DNA of 11,849 nucleotides from Candidatus Bathyarchaeota archaeon (GCA_023131555.1 JAGLZJ010000016.1:1-11849); one strand, 5' to 3'. Counted from the stretch's first letter, positions 1 through 7,138 are shown. The notes: a model not told the origin generated them from the sequence alone. Program-made: numbers and translations.

Positions 1-551
1 CCTGTGATCTTATCTCCATAAATGCTACATATCTGCCGTAGCTTCTCAGCGACTCGACTCTTTACGACAACTTCAACAAGGTTGCCTGATGGCGATTTCA
101 AGAAGATATGGAAAGAACTGCCATTCTGGGCTTTCTGTTTTTTCAACGAATGCTTCTCAGTGCGTATTATGCCAAAGTTACTTTCCTCCAGAGTCAATAG
201 AACTGCCTCATGAGAATCTGAATATGCAAAGATGTCCATATCGCTACTGTAACGGGCAGTGCCTCTCCACACGCTTCCAACCAAAATAGGATTGAATGAT
301 TCAAGAAGATGCATAGCCTCAAGAGCTTCGCATCTCATCAGCTTAAGTCTCTGTTGTCTTGCTTTTCCTTCGCGTTCTTCAGCGATCCTGTCGATTTCAG
401 CTTCTACTTCAGCGTTTGTAGGGAGAAAGTTCAGGCCCAGAGTCTTTGCAGCACGAAGCTTTGCTTGCTTATGTTCTTTCTCTTGCCCGGAATACAACAA
501 CTCCGCTGCTTCTCTCGCCAATTGTTTTCTCTGGCTTTGCCTTCTCTTCAC
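1..551 (-). CDS. Predicted pol-beta-superfamily nucleotidyltransferase, 3' end beyond the window
   Basis: The frame stays open from the start to the left edge (183 codons), so its C-terminus lies outside the window. After a basic, probably helical N-terminal region of about 85 residues comes the nucleotidyltransferase signature: GS at residues 92-93, GT at 97-98, D104 and D106 (DMD), and a possible third carboxylate E160 in a hydrophobic strand (VEVVV). This is the metal-binding pattern of the DNA polymerase beta superfamily, shared with CCA-adding enzymes. The long N-terminal extension before the GS motif does not fit CCA enzymes, so it more likely belongs to the archaeal family of predicted nucleotidyltransferases with unknown substrate. 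I chose GTG 551 because a GGGAGG Shine-Dalgarno lies 4 bases upstream. In-frame ATGs exist at 569 and at 584; the latter overlaps the eS1 stop as ATGA. It is the last visible gene of the eS1 transcript. Confidence 0.85.
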   Translation of the reverse strand, partial: MKRRQSQRKQLAREAAELLYSGQEKEHKQAKLRAAKTLGLNFLPTNAEVEAEIDRIAEEREGKARQQRLKLMRCEALEAMHLLESFNPILVGSVWRGTARYSSDMDIFAYSDSHEAVLLTLEESNFGIIRTEKHSLKKQKAQNGSSFHIFLKSPSGNLVEVVVKSRVAEKLRQICSIYGDKIT

Positions 552-580
552 AGTTCCTCCCGCTAACATGAAAAGGAATG

Positions 581-1183
581 TCATGCACCTACGGGGGTTT
601 CTGGGGCGAGTTGTGTGAGCTTTGATTTCCTAATGCCTACGTGGCGTAGAGGAGCGATTTTTTTGGCCTTGTTGTATATATCTGATGCGATCTTCCCCAA
701 CACTACTTCCTGAGCGAATTGATCAAACGTGAGAGTAGCGGCTTTGTCTCTCACTATTCGCCTCATCAAACTGCGTACAGCGATCTCTTGAGAGGTCTTG
801 ACGCGACTTAGAGTGAATGCGCAGACTGCAACGCGGAGTTGACTGCCTTCTTTCGTTGTCACATCCAGAACATCATCAATGCGAGTTGTTCTCCGACGAA
901 CCAAGCTGCGAAGATAGTCTCGACTGTATTCGTGTCCCTTGAAAACGGTGCTTGCATTCTTGCCATCTATCTCGGTTATCTGGAAGAACATCTTCAGATA
1001 CTGGTGTGCGAAGTCATTTGTGATGTCATACAATGTTGCGTCAATAACTCGACCAGTTAGTTTTTCTGGGTCGTCGGAGGGAACCGAGCCCAGCTCAACA
1101 TTGCCAAAGTAGTTCGGCGTCGTGACTACGTACCATTCTTTTCTCCGCCATTTGTCACGCACGCGTCTTTTTCGCTTTGACAT
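581..1183 (-). CDS. rps3ae: 30S ribosomal protein eS1 (S3Ae)
   Basis: This 200-residue protein of the archaeal/eukaryotic small ribosomal subunit sits near the platform and mRNA exit. The N-terminus is very basic (SKRKRRVRDKWRRKEWY), followed by the family's core: a TPNYFGN segment, GRVIDATLYDIT, and the central LKMFFQITEIDGKNA strand pair. The C-terminal KIAPLRHVGIRKSKL block is diagnostic for eS1. Length agrees with the archaeal family. The ATG at 1183 has a GAGG Shine-Dalgarno a few bases upstream. It follows serS after 75 bp containing an AT-rich promoter candidate and a perfect inverted repeat, so it is probably transcribed from its own promoter as well as by read-through. It is followed within 30 bp or less by the nucleotidyltransferase gene. 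Confidence 0.95.
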   Translation of the reverse strand: MSKRKRRVRDKWRRKEWYVVTTPNYFGNVELGSVPSDDPEKLTGRVIDATLYDITNDFAHQYLKMFFQITEIDGKNASTVFKGHEYSRDYLRSLVRRRTTRIDDVLDVTTKEGSQLRVAVCAFTLSRVKTSQEIAVRSLMRRIVRDKAATLTFDQFAQEVVLGKIASDIYNKAKKIAPLRHVGIRKSKLTQLAPETPVGA

Positions 1184-1197
1184 GTTCAGTCCTCGTT

Positions 1198-1218
1198 GCG
1201 TCTGGAAGAATCAGACGC
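1198..1218. repeat. Perfect 7-bp inverted repeat upstream of eS1
   Basis: Arms GCGTCTG (1198-1204) and CAGACGC (1212-1218) flank a 7-base loop. The repeat ends 4 bases before the Shine-Dalgarno of eS1 and begins just downstream of the AT-rich box at 1222-1231. If that box is the TATA element, transcription would start near 1200 and the dyad would lie in promoter DNA, as an operator would. If transcription starts further upstream, it would fold as a leader hairpin beside the ribosome-binding site. The sequence does not decide between these. Confidence 0.5.
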
Positions 1219-1221
1219 GCC

Positions 1222-1231
1222 AATATTAAAA
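1222..1231 (-). promoter_or_regulatory. Candidate TATA box for eS1
   Basis: On the minus strand this reads TTTTAATATT, the only strongly AT-rich stretch in the 75-bp gap between serS and eS1. It lies about 40 bases upstream of the ATG, a workable distance for an archaeal promoter with a short leader. No convincing BRE can be singled out. Confidence 0.4.
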
Positions 1232-1237
1232 GATTTA

Positions 1238-1253
1238 GTGCGCGCGCGCATGT
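1238..1253. repeat. 16-bp alternating purine-pyrimidine (CG)n tract
   Basis: Sixteen consecutive bases alternate purine and pyrimidine around a CGCGCGCGC core, self-complementary over the inner 12 bases. It begins 5 bases after the serS stop codon and lies upstream of the eS1 promoter candidate. Such tracts can adopt Z-DNA under supercoiling. An 11-base core (TGCGCGCGCGC) recurs at 8969-8979 inside the 3' end of nadC. Confidence 0.55.
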
Positions 1254-1258
1254 TTCTA

Positions 1259-2560
1259 TCATTCTGAATGTGGTTCCAGTCTTCTTAGGCCAGCCATGTA
1301 GTGGTCTAATGCTTTCGGTAAGGCAACTGTTCCATCCTTCTTTTGATGTTGTTCGAGCAGCGCGACCATTGTTCTACTGGTGGCAAGAGCAGTGTTGTTC
1401 AGTGTATGAACGAATCCTGTTGGTGATTGCCCCTCCTTTTCTCTGAAGCGTATGTTCAGACGGCGAGATTGGTAATCTGTGCAATTGGAGTTTGAGCCGA
1501 CTTCCCTGTACATGCCGTCTGCCATCCAAATGTTGATGTCGTATCTTTTGGATGCAACGGTTCCAATGTCTCCAGTGCAAACGTTCACGACCTTGTAGTG
1601 AAGACCGAGGTCTTCGTACAATGCCTCAGAATTCGCTTGAAGCTCTTCATGAATTTTCCAAGAATCTTCAGGATGGCAAAATACAAATTGTTCGACTTTG
1701 TTGAACTGGTGCATCCTGAATAATCCTTTTGTGTATTTGCCGTGAGTGCCTACTTCTTTCCTGAAGCATGGGCTTACGCCGACGAGTTTCACGGGAAGAT
1801 CCTCCTTCAAGAAGACTTCATTCATGAACATCGCTGCTAGGGGGTGTTCGGATGTAGCGATCATATACAGATCCTCGCCTTCAACTTTGTACATGACGCG
1901 TTCAAAGTCAGCTAAGTCAGTCACGCCACTGTATGGTTTCTGTCGCATCATATATGGTGGTTCAACAAGTCGAAATCCTTTTGAGACCATGAAGTCTAGG
2001 GCGAACCTCTGCAGTGCTAAATCAAGGAAGACTAGCTGACCACTGAGGTAGAGAAACCCGTGACCAGAGACTTTGGCGCCTCTCTCCTCATCAATCATTC
2101 CTAGGTCTCGTCCGATCTCAAGGTGGTTCTTCGGTTTAAAGTCGAATATGGGGGGGTTACCCCATCCTTTGACTTCTACATTATTTGTGTCATCTTTTCC
2201 CGTGGGAACTGACTCATGCAAAATGTTCGGTAACTTCATGAGAATTCCTTCAACGTTCTGCTTGTGTATTTGCGCACCCTCTTCCAAAAATGTGATTCTG
2301 CGGGCAAGCTGTCTTCCTTTCTCGATCGGTTTCTGGTAGGCTTTCCCCGCTTTCTTGAGGTCCGCAATTTTGCCCGTGAGTTTGCGTCTTTCATGACGAA
2401 GGGCGTTCGCTTCAGTCAACAACTGGCGCCACTTTTCATCATGTCTCCTCAAGTCATCTAACATCTGAAGGTTCTCAGCATTGCCCCGCCTTTTCAAGTT
2501 CTGCTTGACACTTTCCGGGTTCTTTCGAATCAGCTTGATGTCCAACACTTTCGTGAACAC
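1259..2560 (-). CDS. serS: Seryl-tRNA synthetase, canonical class II
   Basis: The enzyme charges tRNA-Ser with serine using ATP. The N-terminal tRNA-binding arm (residues about 25-110) is a charged antiparallel coiled coil. The catalytic core shows a motif 1 region ending in EPPYM (200-204), the serine-site TSE (236-238), motif 2 from PCFRKEVG to KVEQF (264-292), and motif 3 with R396 in ALATSR. It is the common form of the enzyme, not the rare methanogen-type SerRS. The 433-codon frame opens with GTG 2560. A second GTG at 2548 would give MLDIKLIRKNPE, which matches the usual SerRS N-terminus and may be the true start. Neither has a good Shine-Dalgarno. It lies 88 bp after pcc1 and 75 bp before eS1, in the same direction. 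Confidence 0.96.
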   Translation of the reverse strand: MFTKVLDIKLIRKNPESVKQNLKRRGNAENLQMLDDLRRHDEKWRQLLTEANALRHERRKLTGKIADLKKAGKAYQKPIEKGRQLARRITFLEEGAQIHKQNVEGILMKLPNILHESVPTGKDDTNNVEVKGWGNPPIFDFKPKNHLEIGRDLGMIDEERGAKVSGHGFLYLSGQLVFLDLALQRFALDFMVSKGFRLVEPPYMMRQKPYSGVTDLADFERVMYKVEGEDLYMIATSEHPLAAMFMNEVFLKEDLPVKLVGVSPCFRKEVGTHGKYTKGLFRMHQFNKVEQFVFCHPEDSWKIHEELQANSEALYEDLGLHYKVVNVCTGDIGTVASKRYDINIWMADGMYREVGSNSNCTDYQSRRLNIRFREKEGQSPTGFVHTLNNTALATSRTMVALLEQHQKKDGTVALPKALDHYMAGLRRLEPHSE

Positions 2561-2595
2561 TGCCTACATGAGCCATCAGGCTCAAAGAATAGCAG

Positions 2596-2604
2596 TAATC
2601 TAAA
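2596..2604 (-). promoter_or_regulatory. Candidate TATA box for serS
   Basis: On the minus strand the 88-bp gap between pcc1 and serS contains TTTAGATTA, 36 bases before GTG 2560 and 48 before GTG 2548. Initiation about 25 bases downstream would leave a short leader. A 5-bp hairpin-capable sequence (GAGCC/GGCTC, 2570-2583) lies between, but a stem that short can occur by chance. Confidence 0.3.
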
Positions 2605-2648
2605 CCCCTTTAAGCTTACGCAAAACAATGAATTCTTGTGATGTAGGT

Positions 2649-2897
2649 TTACTGGTCCTGTAATGCTTCAAAGGCGCCTTCTGCTGCGGATATGCATGCG
2701 AGGAGATCGTCTAGAGTTGACGCGAGTGTTTCGATTGACATCTTGCAGGAGATTGAACCCAATAGATGGGAGCCTTTCGTAAGTGAGGTTATGTTCAAGC
2801 CTTCAGGGGCTTGAAGGTTATCTGGTTCTATTGCTTGTGCGACGGATTTGGCTTCCTTGGCGTTGGCGTATAGAAAGCGGAATTCAGCCCTTAGCAC
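2649..2897 (-). CDS. pcc1: KEOPS complex subunit Pcc1
   Basis: This 82-residue protein is the small dimerising subunit of KEOPS, which makes the N6-threonylcarbamoyladenosine (t6A) base at position 37 of ANN-decoding tRNAs. Pcc1 contacts Kae1 and bridges two complexes. The family pattern is visible: an N-terminal strand, AQAIEPDNLQAPEGLNI (20-36), then SISCKMSIETLASTLDDLLACI, where the helix after the last strand begins ETLASTLDDLL. The GTG start at 2897 lies within the 3' end of the upstream DHH nuclease gene (14-base overlap), so the two are translationally coupled. Kae1 and Bud32 lie in the same strand-run about 2.6 kb upstream; Cgi121 is absent here. Confidence 0.88.
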   Translation of the reverse strand: MLRAEFRFLYANAKEAKSVAQAIEPDNLQAPEGLNITSLTKGSHLLGSISCKMSIETLASTLDDLLACISAAEGAFEALQDQ

Positions 2898-4338
2898 TGA
2901 TCGCCTTCACCTTCTTGTAGATTATTTCATCAACTAACTCAACGAAGTCATCCACTGACTCAATCGGTATTTGGGCTCCTGCGGCAATATCATGTCCTCC
3001 CCCCTCCCCGCCGAACTTTTCAGCCGCTAACCCCATTATCTTACCAAGGTTGAGTCCCTTCTGAGTCATTGTTGCTAGGGTCCTTGCAGAGACTTTCACG
3101 GACGCTTCCCCGGATAGGGTGGCATAGGCTATAATGGGCTTGTTCAAGTTGGGAAGAGTTGTTGAGAGAATTGATGCAAGGGTGCCGATCATCTTCTCAT
3201 CTACGAAGCCTTCACCCTGCACCAAGTATATGCTACGCATCTCTGTGATACGATCAGGCTTCTCCATCAGCCAATTCATATTTAGAGTGATGGTTCGCCG
3301 GTAATTCTTCAAGATAGCTGAGGCTTCATCAATTGCTGAACCGCGATCACCAAAGGCGATGGCGACACCTATGCTTGGCCTTCCCATTCGACCTGTACTG
3401 TTCAGCAACACAGAAAATTCACGGGCATCGCGAAGGGGAGTCCAGGGCTCTTCATTAACAAGTGTGTAGACTCTTCCAATGAGGGTGAGGACATGCTCAG
3501 GGATTCCTTTCGCAACTAGGTGGTCTGATAGGGCGGAGCACAGCGTTCTCTTCTCTTCAGGAGATAGATCCCTAAGGGCTCTCCACTTATCTCCGATCTT
3601 CGGTTTTATGTCAAGATTCAGGAGAAGGCCAAGGCTTTTGTCCTCTTCTCCACTGATTTCCGGAATGAAGGGACTTGTAGTGTAGGCTAGAGCTTTGTGT
3701 ATCGGACGGGTCTCTCTACCAAAGAATTGGAGATCTATGCTGGCTTCTAGAACGCCTGACGTCTCAGCATCCTTCACAATCCCCATATTTAGACCGCCCA
3801 GAGACCGCTTCTCAAACTTATCTTGCTGATCGCCCAACGCGCCAACTACGGCTAATCCAGCGAGATCCTTATTTCCTGCATCGAGTGCTCTTGCCACGAG
3901 ATACGCGACGCCTGCGCCACTTATTTCCTTCGAACCATCAAATCCATGTTCGTGAGGGTTCACATTTAGAATGTTTTCCCCAGCTTCGCCCTTCTTTTGA
4001 TGGTGGTCAAGCACGATAATTCTGTGTTTAGGGAGATGTGTACAAAGGACATCGAGATACCCTGCACCCATATCTGTAAATACTGTTAGAGAAGGATTGA
4101 TTGTCTGTATCTCTTCGACAATCTTCTCGTCCATCCATTGTTGAACCCTCATGTGAAGGTTTGCGTCAAGTCTCCAGAGAGCACTTCCGATGATTCCTGC
4201 TGCAGCTAGTCCGTCAGCATCTAGATGGGAGATAACGTGGATTGGTTCGTTATTCTTGACTGCCTTAGAGAGTTGATCGCTAGCCGCATTTACTGCTTCG
4301 TTCAGTTTGCGTTGACCAATTTCCTGCGCCATATCCAC
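2884..4338 (-). CDS. DHH-family phosphoesterase, archaeal RecJ/GAN-like nuclease
   Basis: This 484-residue protein belongs to the DHH/DHHA1 superfamily. Motifs appear in order: DAD (D40, D42) in SHLDADGLAAA, D89 in FTDMGAG, DHH (111-113) in VLDHHQ, and D170 in GALGD, which together form the two-metal site. The C-terminal DHHA1 substrate-binding domain ends with the glycine-rich GGEGGGH at 443-449. Archaeal homologues are single-strand-specific 5'-3' exonucleases. One of them, GAN, binds GINS at the replisome, and others act on RNA ends or in repair. Which of these roles this copy has cannot be read from the sequence. GTG 4338 is the longest start; ATG 4332, two codons in, sits close to a GGGGTG run and may be used. 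Its 3' end overlaps pcc1 and its 5' end is 6 bp from the uS15 stop. Confidence 0.92.
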   Translation of the reverse strand: MDMAQEIGQRKLNEAVNAASDQLSKAVKNNEPIHVISHLDADGLAAAGIIGSALWRLDANLHMRVQQWMDEKIVEEIQTINPSLTVFTDMGAGYLDVLCTHLPKHRIIVLDHHQKKGEAGENILNVNPHEHGFDGSKEISGAGVAYLVARALDAGNKDLAGLAVVGALGDQQDKFEKRSLGGLNMGIVKDAETSGVLEASIDLQFFGRETRPIHKALAYTTSPFIPEISGEEDKSLGLLLNLDIKPKIGDKWRALRDLSPEEKRTLCSALSDHLVAKGIPEHVLTLIGRVYTLVNEEPWTPLRDAREFSVLLNSTGRMGRPSIGVAIAFGDRGSAIDEASAILKNYRRTITLNMNWLMEKPDRITEMRSIYLVQGEGFVDEKMIGTLASILSTTLPNLNKPIIAYATLSGEASVKVSARTLATMTQKGLNLGKIMGLAAEKFGGEGGGHDIAAGAQIPIESVDDFVELVDEIIYKKVKAISAKG

Positions 4339-4344
4339 CCCGTT

Positions 4345-4791
4345 CTAGGTGACTATGGCAGTCTGGCGGCTGTATCTCCAATTGGCGGGTAAGACACCTT
4401 TTCGCTTGTAGTACTTGGATAGTTTGTAGATATTAGCTTCAGTAAGCTGAAGCGAGCGTTTATTGGCTAAATCCGTTCGATTCCTTTCAAGATGTGTGTG
4501 AAGCCCTGAAGCTTTTCGCAAAAGCATATTGAGGTCTTCTGGAATCGAGGGAGCCATGTTCGCCTCTTTCAGGATGTCAGTAACACTTTTTCCCGTTATG
4601 GTTTTTGTCAAAGGTATTCCGTGTTGATCTCTCAGAATCGTCCCGATTCTACTACTTGAATTGCCATCTTTCGCCAACTTGACAACAAGTGCTTCCACTT
4701 CCTCCGGTTCATATTTACACCATTGTGGTGGTCTTTTACTCACCGGACGTATGGAATGAGATTGACCCTTTTCTTTTTTCGTCAAGTACAT
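4345..4791 (-). CDS. rps15: 30S ribosomal protein uS15
   Basis: uS15 binds the central domain of 16S rRNA early in 30S assembly. The archaeal/eukaryotic N-terminal extension is present (KGQSHSIRP, then PPQWCKYEPEEVEALVVKLAKDG), followed by IGTILRDQHGIPLTKTITGKS. The conserved three-helix core includes LHTHLERNRTDLANKRSLQLTEANIYKLSKYYKRKGVLPANWRY, with the rRNA-contacting His and Arg residues. I start it at ATG 4791 (148 residues), which gives the family's usual N-terminal length. An in-frame TTG at 4809 would add six residues and lacks support. It follows the Ham1-type gene after 39 bp and precedes the DHH nuclease by 6 bp. Confidence 0.93.
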   Translation of the reverse strand: MYLTKKEKGQSHSIRPVSKRPPQWCKYEPEEVEALVVKLAKDGNSSSRIGTILRDQHGIPLTKTITGKSVTDILKEANMAPSIPEDLNMLLRKASGLHTHLERNRTDLANKRSLQLTEANIYKLSKYYKRKGVLPANWRYSRQTAIVT

Positions 4792-4830
4792 CGCCTTCAG
4801 GAAGCTCAATTAACGACGTATTGAAGCTAT

Positions 4831-5433
4831 TTAAGATTTTTGAGTTTGGGGGATGGCTGAATACCATTCTGCAAACTTACGCAGGGTTACAGCGCGATGA
4901 GAATGCTGATTCTTCTCGTCCAAAGCCATTTCTGCAAAAGACTTTGAGGAGAAATTAGGTCGGAATATTGGATCGAATCCGAATCCATGATTTCCTCTCT
5001 CTTCACCAATAATTTCGCCATTAATTCTCCCGATAAATTTGATTGCTCTACGCATTTCAGGCGCTGAGTAAGCTATGGCTGATTTGAAGAACGCTTTTCT
5101 GTTTCTAAGCCCTTGCATCAATCTAAGAATTGCCTTATTCCCGATTGTTCTAAAGACATATGACGAATATGGGCCAGGGAAGCCACTCAGAGCTTCAATG
5201 AACAGCCCAGCATCTTCGACGAATACTGGTAAATTGCATTTTCGAACTGCTTCCCGCACACTTCTTTCAGCAATCTCCTCAAGATCGTCAGCCTGGGTTT
5301 CAACCACATTGATCCGCTTCACCATTATCGTAGATATTCCGAATGCTCTGAAAACTTGACAGGCCTCATTGAACTTATGAAGGTTCCCTGTCACAAAGAA
5401 TACTGCTTCTCTAAGATCGCGGAAGGCACTCAT
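4831..5433 (-). CDS. rdgB: XTP/dITP pyrophosphatase (Ham1/RdgB family)
   Basis: The enzyme hydrolyses non-canonical purine nucleotides such as XTP and (d)ITP to monophosphates, keeping them out of DNA and RNA. Family motifs in order are FVTGNLHKFNEA (substrate loop, T15 G16 N17, K20), VEDAGLFIEALSGFPGPYS (E73, D74), GFGFDPIF (150-157), FAEMALDEKN, and SHR (178-180). At 200 residues it is slightly longer than typical archaeal members because of a short N-terminal extension before the first strand. No good Shine-Dalgarno precedes ATG 5433. It lies between bud32 (38-bp gap) and rps15 (39-bp gap), placing a nucleotide-sanitising enzyme inside a KEOPS/ribosomal-protein run. Confidence 0.93.
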   Translation of the reverse strand: MSAFRDLREAVFFVTGNLHKFNEACQVFRAFGISTIMVKRINVVETQADDLEEIAERSVREAVRKCNLPVFVEDAGLFIEALSGFPGPYSSYVFRTIGNKAILRLMQGLRNRKAFFKSAIAYSAPEMRRAIKFIGRINGEIIGEERGNHGFGFDPIFRPNFSSKSFAEMALDEKNQHSHRAVTLRKFAEWYSAIPQTQKS

Positions 5434-5471
5434 TTTACATCGACCGAGGCGCTCAATGCGCTAGTGTAGGT

Positions 5472-6119
5472 TCAGTGCTCATGTTCACTCCTTCCGGAAA
5501 TGTATCGTCCTCGTAGTTCAATCTCCTCAATCTTTGCGATCACTCTGCTTGTAACTTCCTCACCGAGGATTTCCGCATATCCTTTCAGGATGGCACTAAA
5601 GCATTTTTCAGCGATTCGGAAATGAGTGCTTTCGAAGGCGCGTTTCATCAAATGGAGATCAACACCTCGCGATTCAAGAGCGGTTGTTTTCTCCCCAAGA
5701 CCGAAATCCAGAAAGACGATTTTCCCATCATTGGTCAGGATCATATTGGAGGTGGTCAGATCTCCGTGAACGAGGCAGTTCTTGTGTAGGCACCCTATCA
5801 TTCGACCGACAAGTTTGCATAAGAGTTTCTGTTTCCCAGGACTCAAGGTGGGTAAGATCTCCTTCAGTCTCTTCCCTTCAACGAACTCCATCATAATAAT
5901 GGACTCATGCAAATCAACTAAGAAGATTACGGGTGTTGGAACCCCAGCAGCTTTCGCTTGGTGGAGAAGTTGAGATTCGTGAAGAGTTCGATAATTTCGT
6001 ATTCTTCCGTCGATTTGAGGATGGCGGTATTCTTTAGGAAGGCGTCGTTTGAGGATTATCCTCTGTCCCTGCCACTCTTCCAGAAAGAGACTGGCTTCTG
6101 CTCCTTTCCTAATTAACAT
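5472..6119 (-). CDS. bud32: KEOPS subunit Bud32, small atypical kinase/ATPase
   Basis: Bud32 is the RIO-like kinase subunit of KEOPS. It binds Kae1 and its ATPase activity supports t6A synthesis. The 215 residues contain a minimal kinase fold: glycine-loop equivalent KGAEAS (5-10), catalytic lysine K24 in ILKRRLPKEYRHPQID, catalytic loop VHGDLTTSNM (D120, N125), metal-binding DFG as FLDFGLG (D138), and the Bud32-specific RGVDLHLMKRAFESTH segment. The C-terminus has RGRY near the end, the typical basic tail that contacts Kae1 and tRNA. Its ATG overlaps the last seven bases of kae1 in another frame, so the two are translationally coupled but not fused as in many Euryarchaeota. Confidence 0.95.
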   Translation of the reverse strand: MLIRKGAEASLFLEEWQGQRIILKRRLPKEYRHPQIDGRIRNYRTLHESQLLHQAKAAGVPTPVIFLVDLHESIIMMEFVEGKRLKEILPTLSPGKQKLLCKLVGRMIGCLHKNCLVHGDLTTSNMILTNDGKIVFLDFGLGEKTTALESRGVDLHLMKRAFESTHFRIAEKCFSAILKGYAEILGEEVTSRVIAKIEEIELRGRYISGRSEHEH

Positions 6120-7138
6120 TTGTCAGTGACCCACAGTGCATCTTCATCGTCGAGTCTCCATTTCAAACGTACGAAGCTGTCGACGAGTGGTGTAGTCACA
6201 CCTGCTCTGTATTTTAGTATGCCTGTCCAAGCAATCATCGCCCCATTGTCTAGGGCATATTCTTTCGGTACTCCACAGAAGAGACTGTTATGTTCATCAG
6301 CAACAGCTTTTAACATCTCTTGAAGACGTTCGTTTGCTGCAACGCCTCCCGTCAGGAGGACCTCTCGTTTCTCAACGTGGGCTAGGGCTCTTTCAGTGAC
6401 TTCAGCGAGCATCGAGAAGACTGTTTCTTGAAGACTATAACACAGGTCTTCAAGATCATGCTTTCCGGTTCTGTAGAGGGTAATAGCGGCAGTGAGAAGA
6501 CCACTGAAAGATAAGTCCATGCCCTTTACACTGTATGGAAGATTAAGAAAATTCCTCCCTTTTCGACCGAGTTTTTCCACGACTGCACCAAAAGGTACCC
6601 CATCACGCCGAAGCCCTACTTCTCGTGCGAAGACATCCAGACAGTTGCCTACGGCTATGTCCAAGGTCTCACCAAAGACGCGGTATCGACCTGCGTCAAA
6701 CGCTGAGACCAGAGTATTCCCACCTGAAACATACAGCGTGACTGGGTCTTTTGCCTTGGTAGCAAGCTTGCCGATTTCAATGTGAGCCACACAGTGGTTT
6801 ACTCCGACTAAGGGAACTCCGATGTAAGCGGCTAAAGCTCTGGCGGCTGTTGCTCCTGTACGAAGACATGGCCCCAATCCGGGTCCTTGTGAGAATGCAA
6901 CTATTGCTATGTCTTCGGGTTGAATCTTAGCCTGCTGAATTGCTGTGGAGATAACCTGCCCTGCAACTCTCGCATGGTGTCTTGCAGCCTCCCTTGGATG
7001 TATTCCACCACTCTCTGGGACAAAGGCATCAACCACATTAGAAAGCACTTTGCCTTCGAAATCCAGAATTCCGACACCGAAGTCATCAGCGGTTGCCTCA
7101 ATACCCAAACATACTTGCTCTGGTTTTCTCCCCTGCAT
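6113..7138 (-). CDS. kae1: KEOPS catalytic subunit Kae1 (tRNA N6-threonylcarbamoyltransferase)
   Basis: Kae1 transfers the threonylcarbamoyl group to A37 of tRNA. The 341 residues show the ASKHA-fold signatures: an N-terminal phosphate loop IEATADDFGVGI, GGIHPREAARHHA (44-56), FSQGPGLGP (82-90), the metal-binding NHCVAHIE with H115 and H119, YVSGGNT (136-142), GETLDIAVGN, KGMDLSFSGLL, TGGVAANERL, and DNGAMIAW with the third metal ligand D297. Most family members I recall have TAHT in the phosphate loop where this one has TADD. ATG 7138 has a GAGG Shine-Dalgarno at 7149-7152. It is the first gene of the long minus-strand run and is divergent from the TFE-beta-like gene. Confidence 0.95.
   Translation of the reverse strand: MQGRKPEQVCLGIEATADDFGVGILDFEGKVLSNVVDAFVPESGGIHPREAARHHARVAGQVISTAIQQAKIQPEDIAIVAFSQGPGLGPCLRTGATAARALAAYIGVPLVGVNHCVAHIEIGKLATKAKDPVTLYVSGGNTLVSAFDAGRYRVFGETLDIAVGNCLDVFAREVGLRRDGVPFGAVVEKLGRKGRNFLNLPYSVKGMDLSFSGLLTAAITLYRTGKHDLEDLCYSLQETVFSMLAEVTERALAHVEKREVLLTGGVAANERLQEMLKAVADEHNSLFCGVPKEYALDNGAMIAWTGILKYRAGVTTPLVDSFVRLKWRLDDEDALWVTDKC

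Noticed and set aside
22..618. Several plus-strand ORFs of 63-119 codons at the left edge
   Set aside because: They lie opposite the nucleotidyltransferase reading frame, which has clear family motifs; none of the plus-strand translations shows a recognisable domain.
2570..2583. GAGCC/GGCTC hairpin in the serS leader
   Set aside because: A 5-bp stem with a short loop is expected about once in every couple of intergenic gaps of this size; not reported as a regulatory element by itself.
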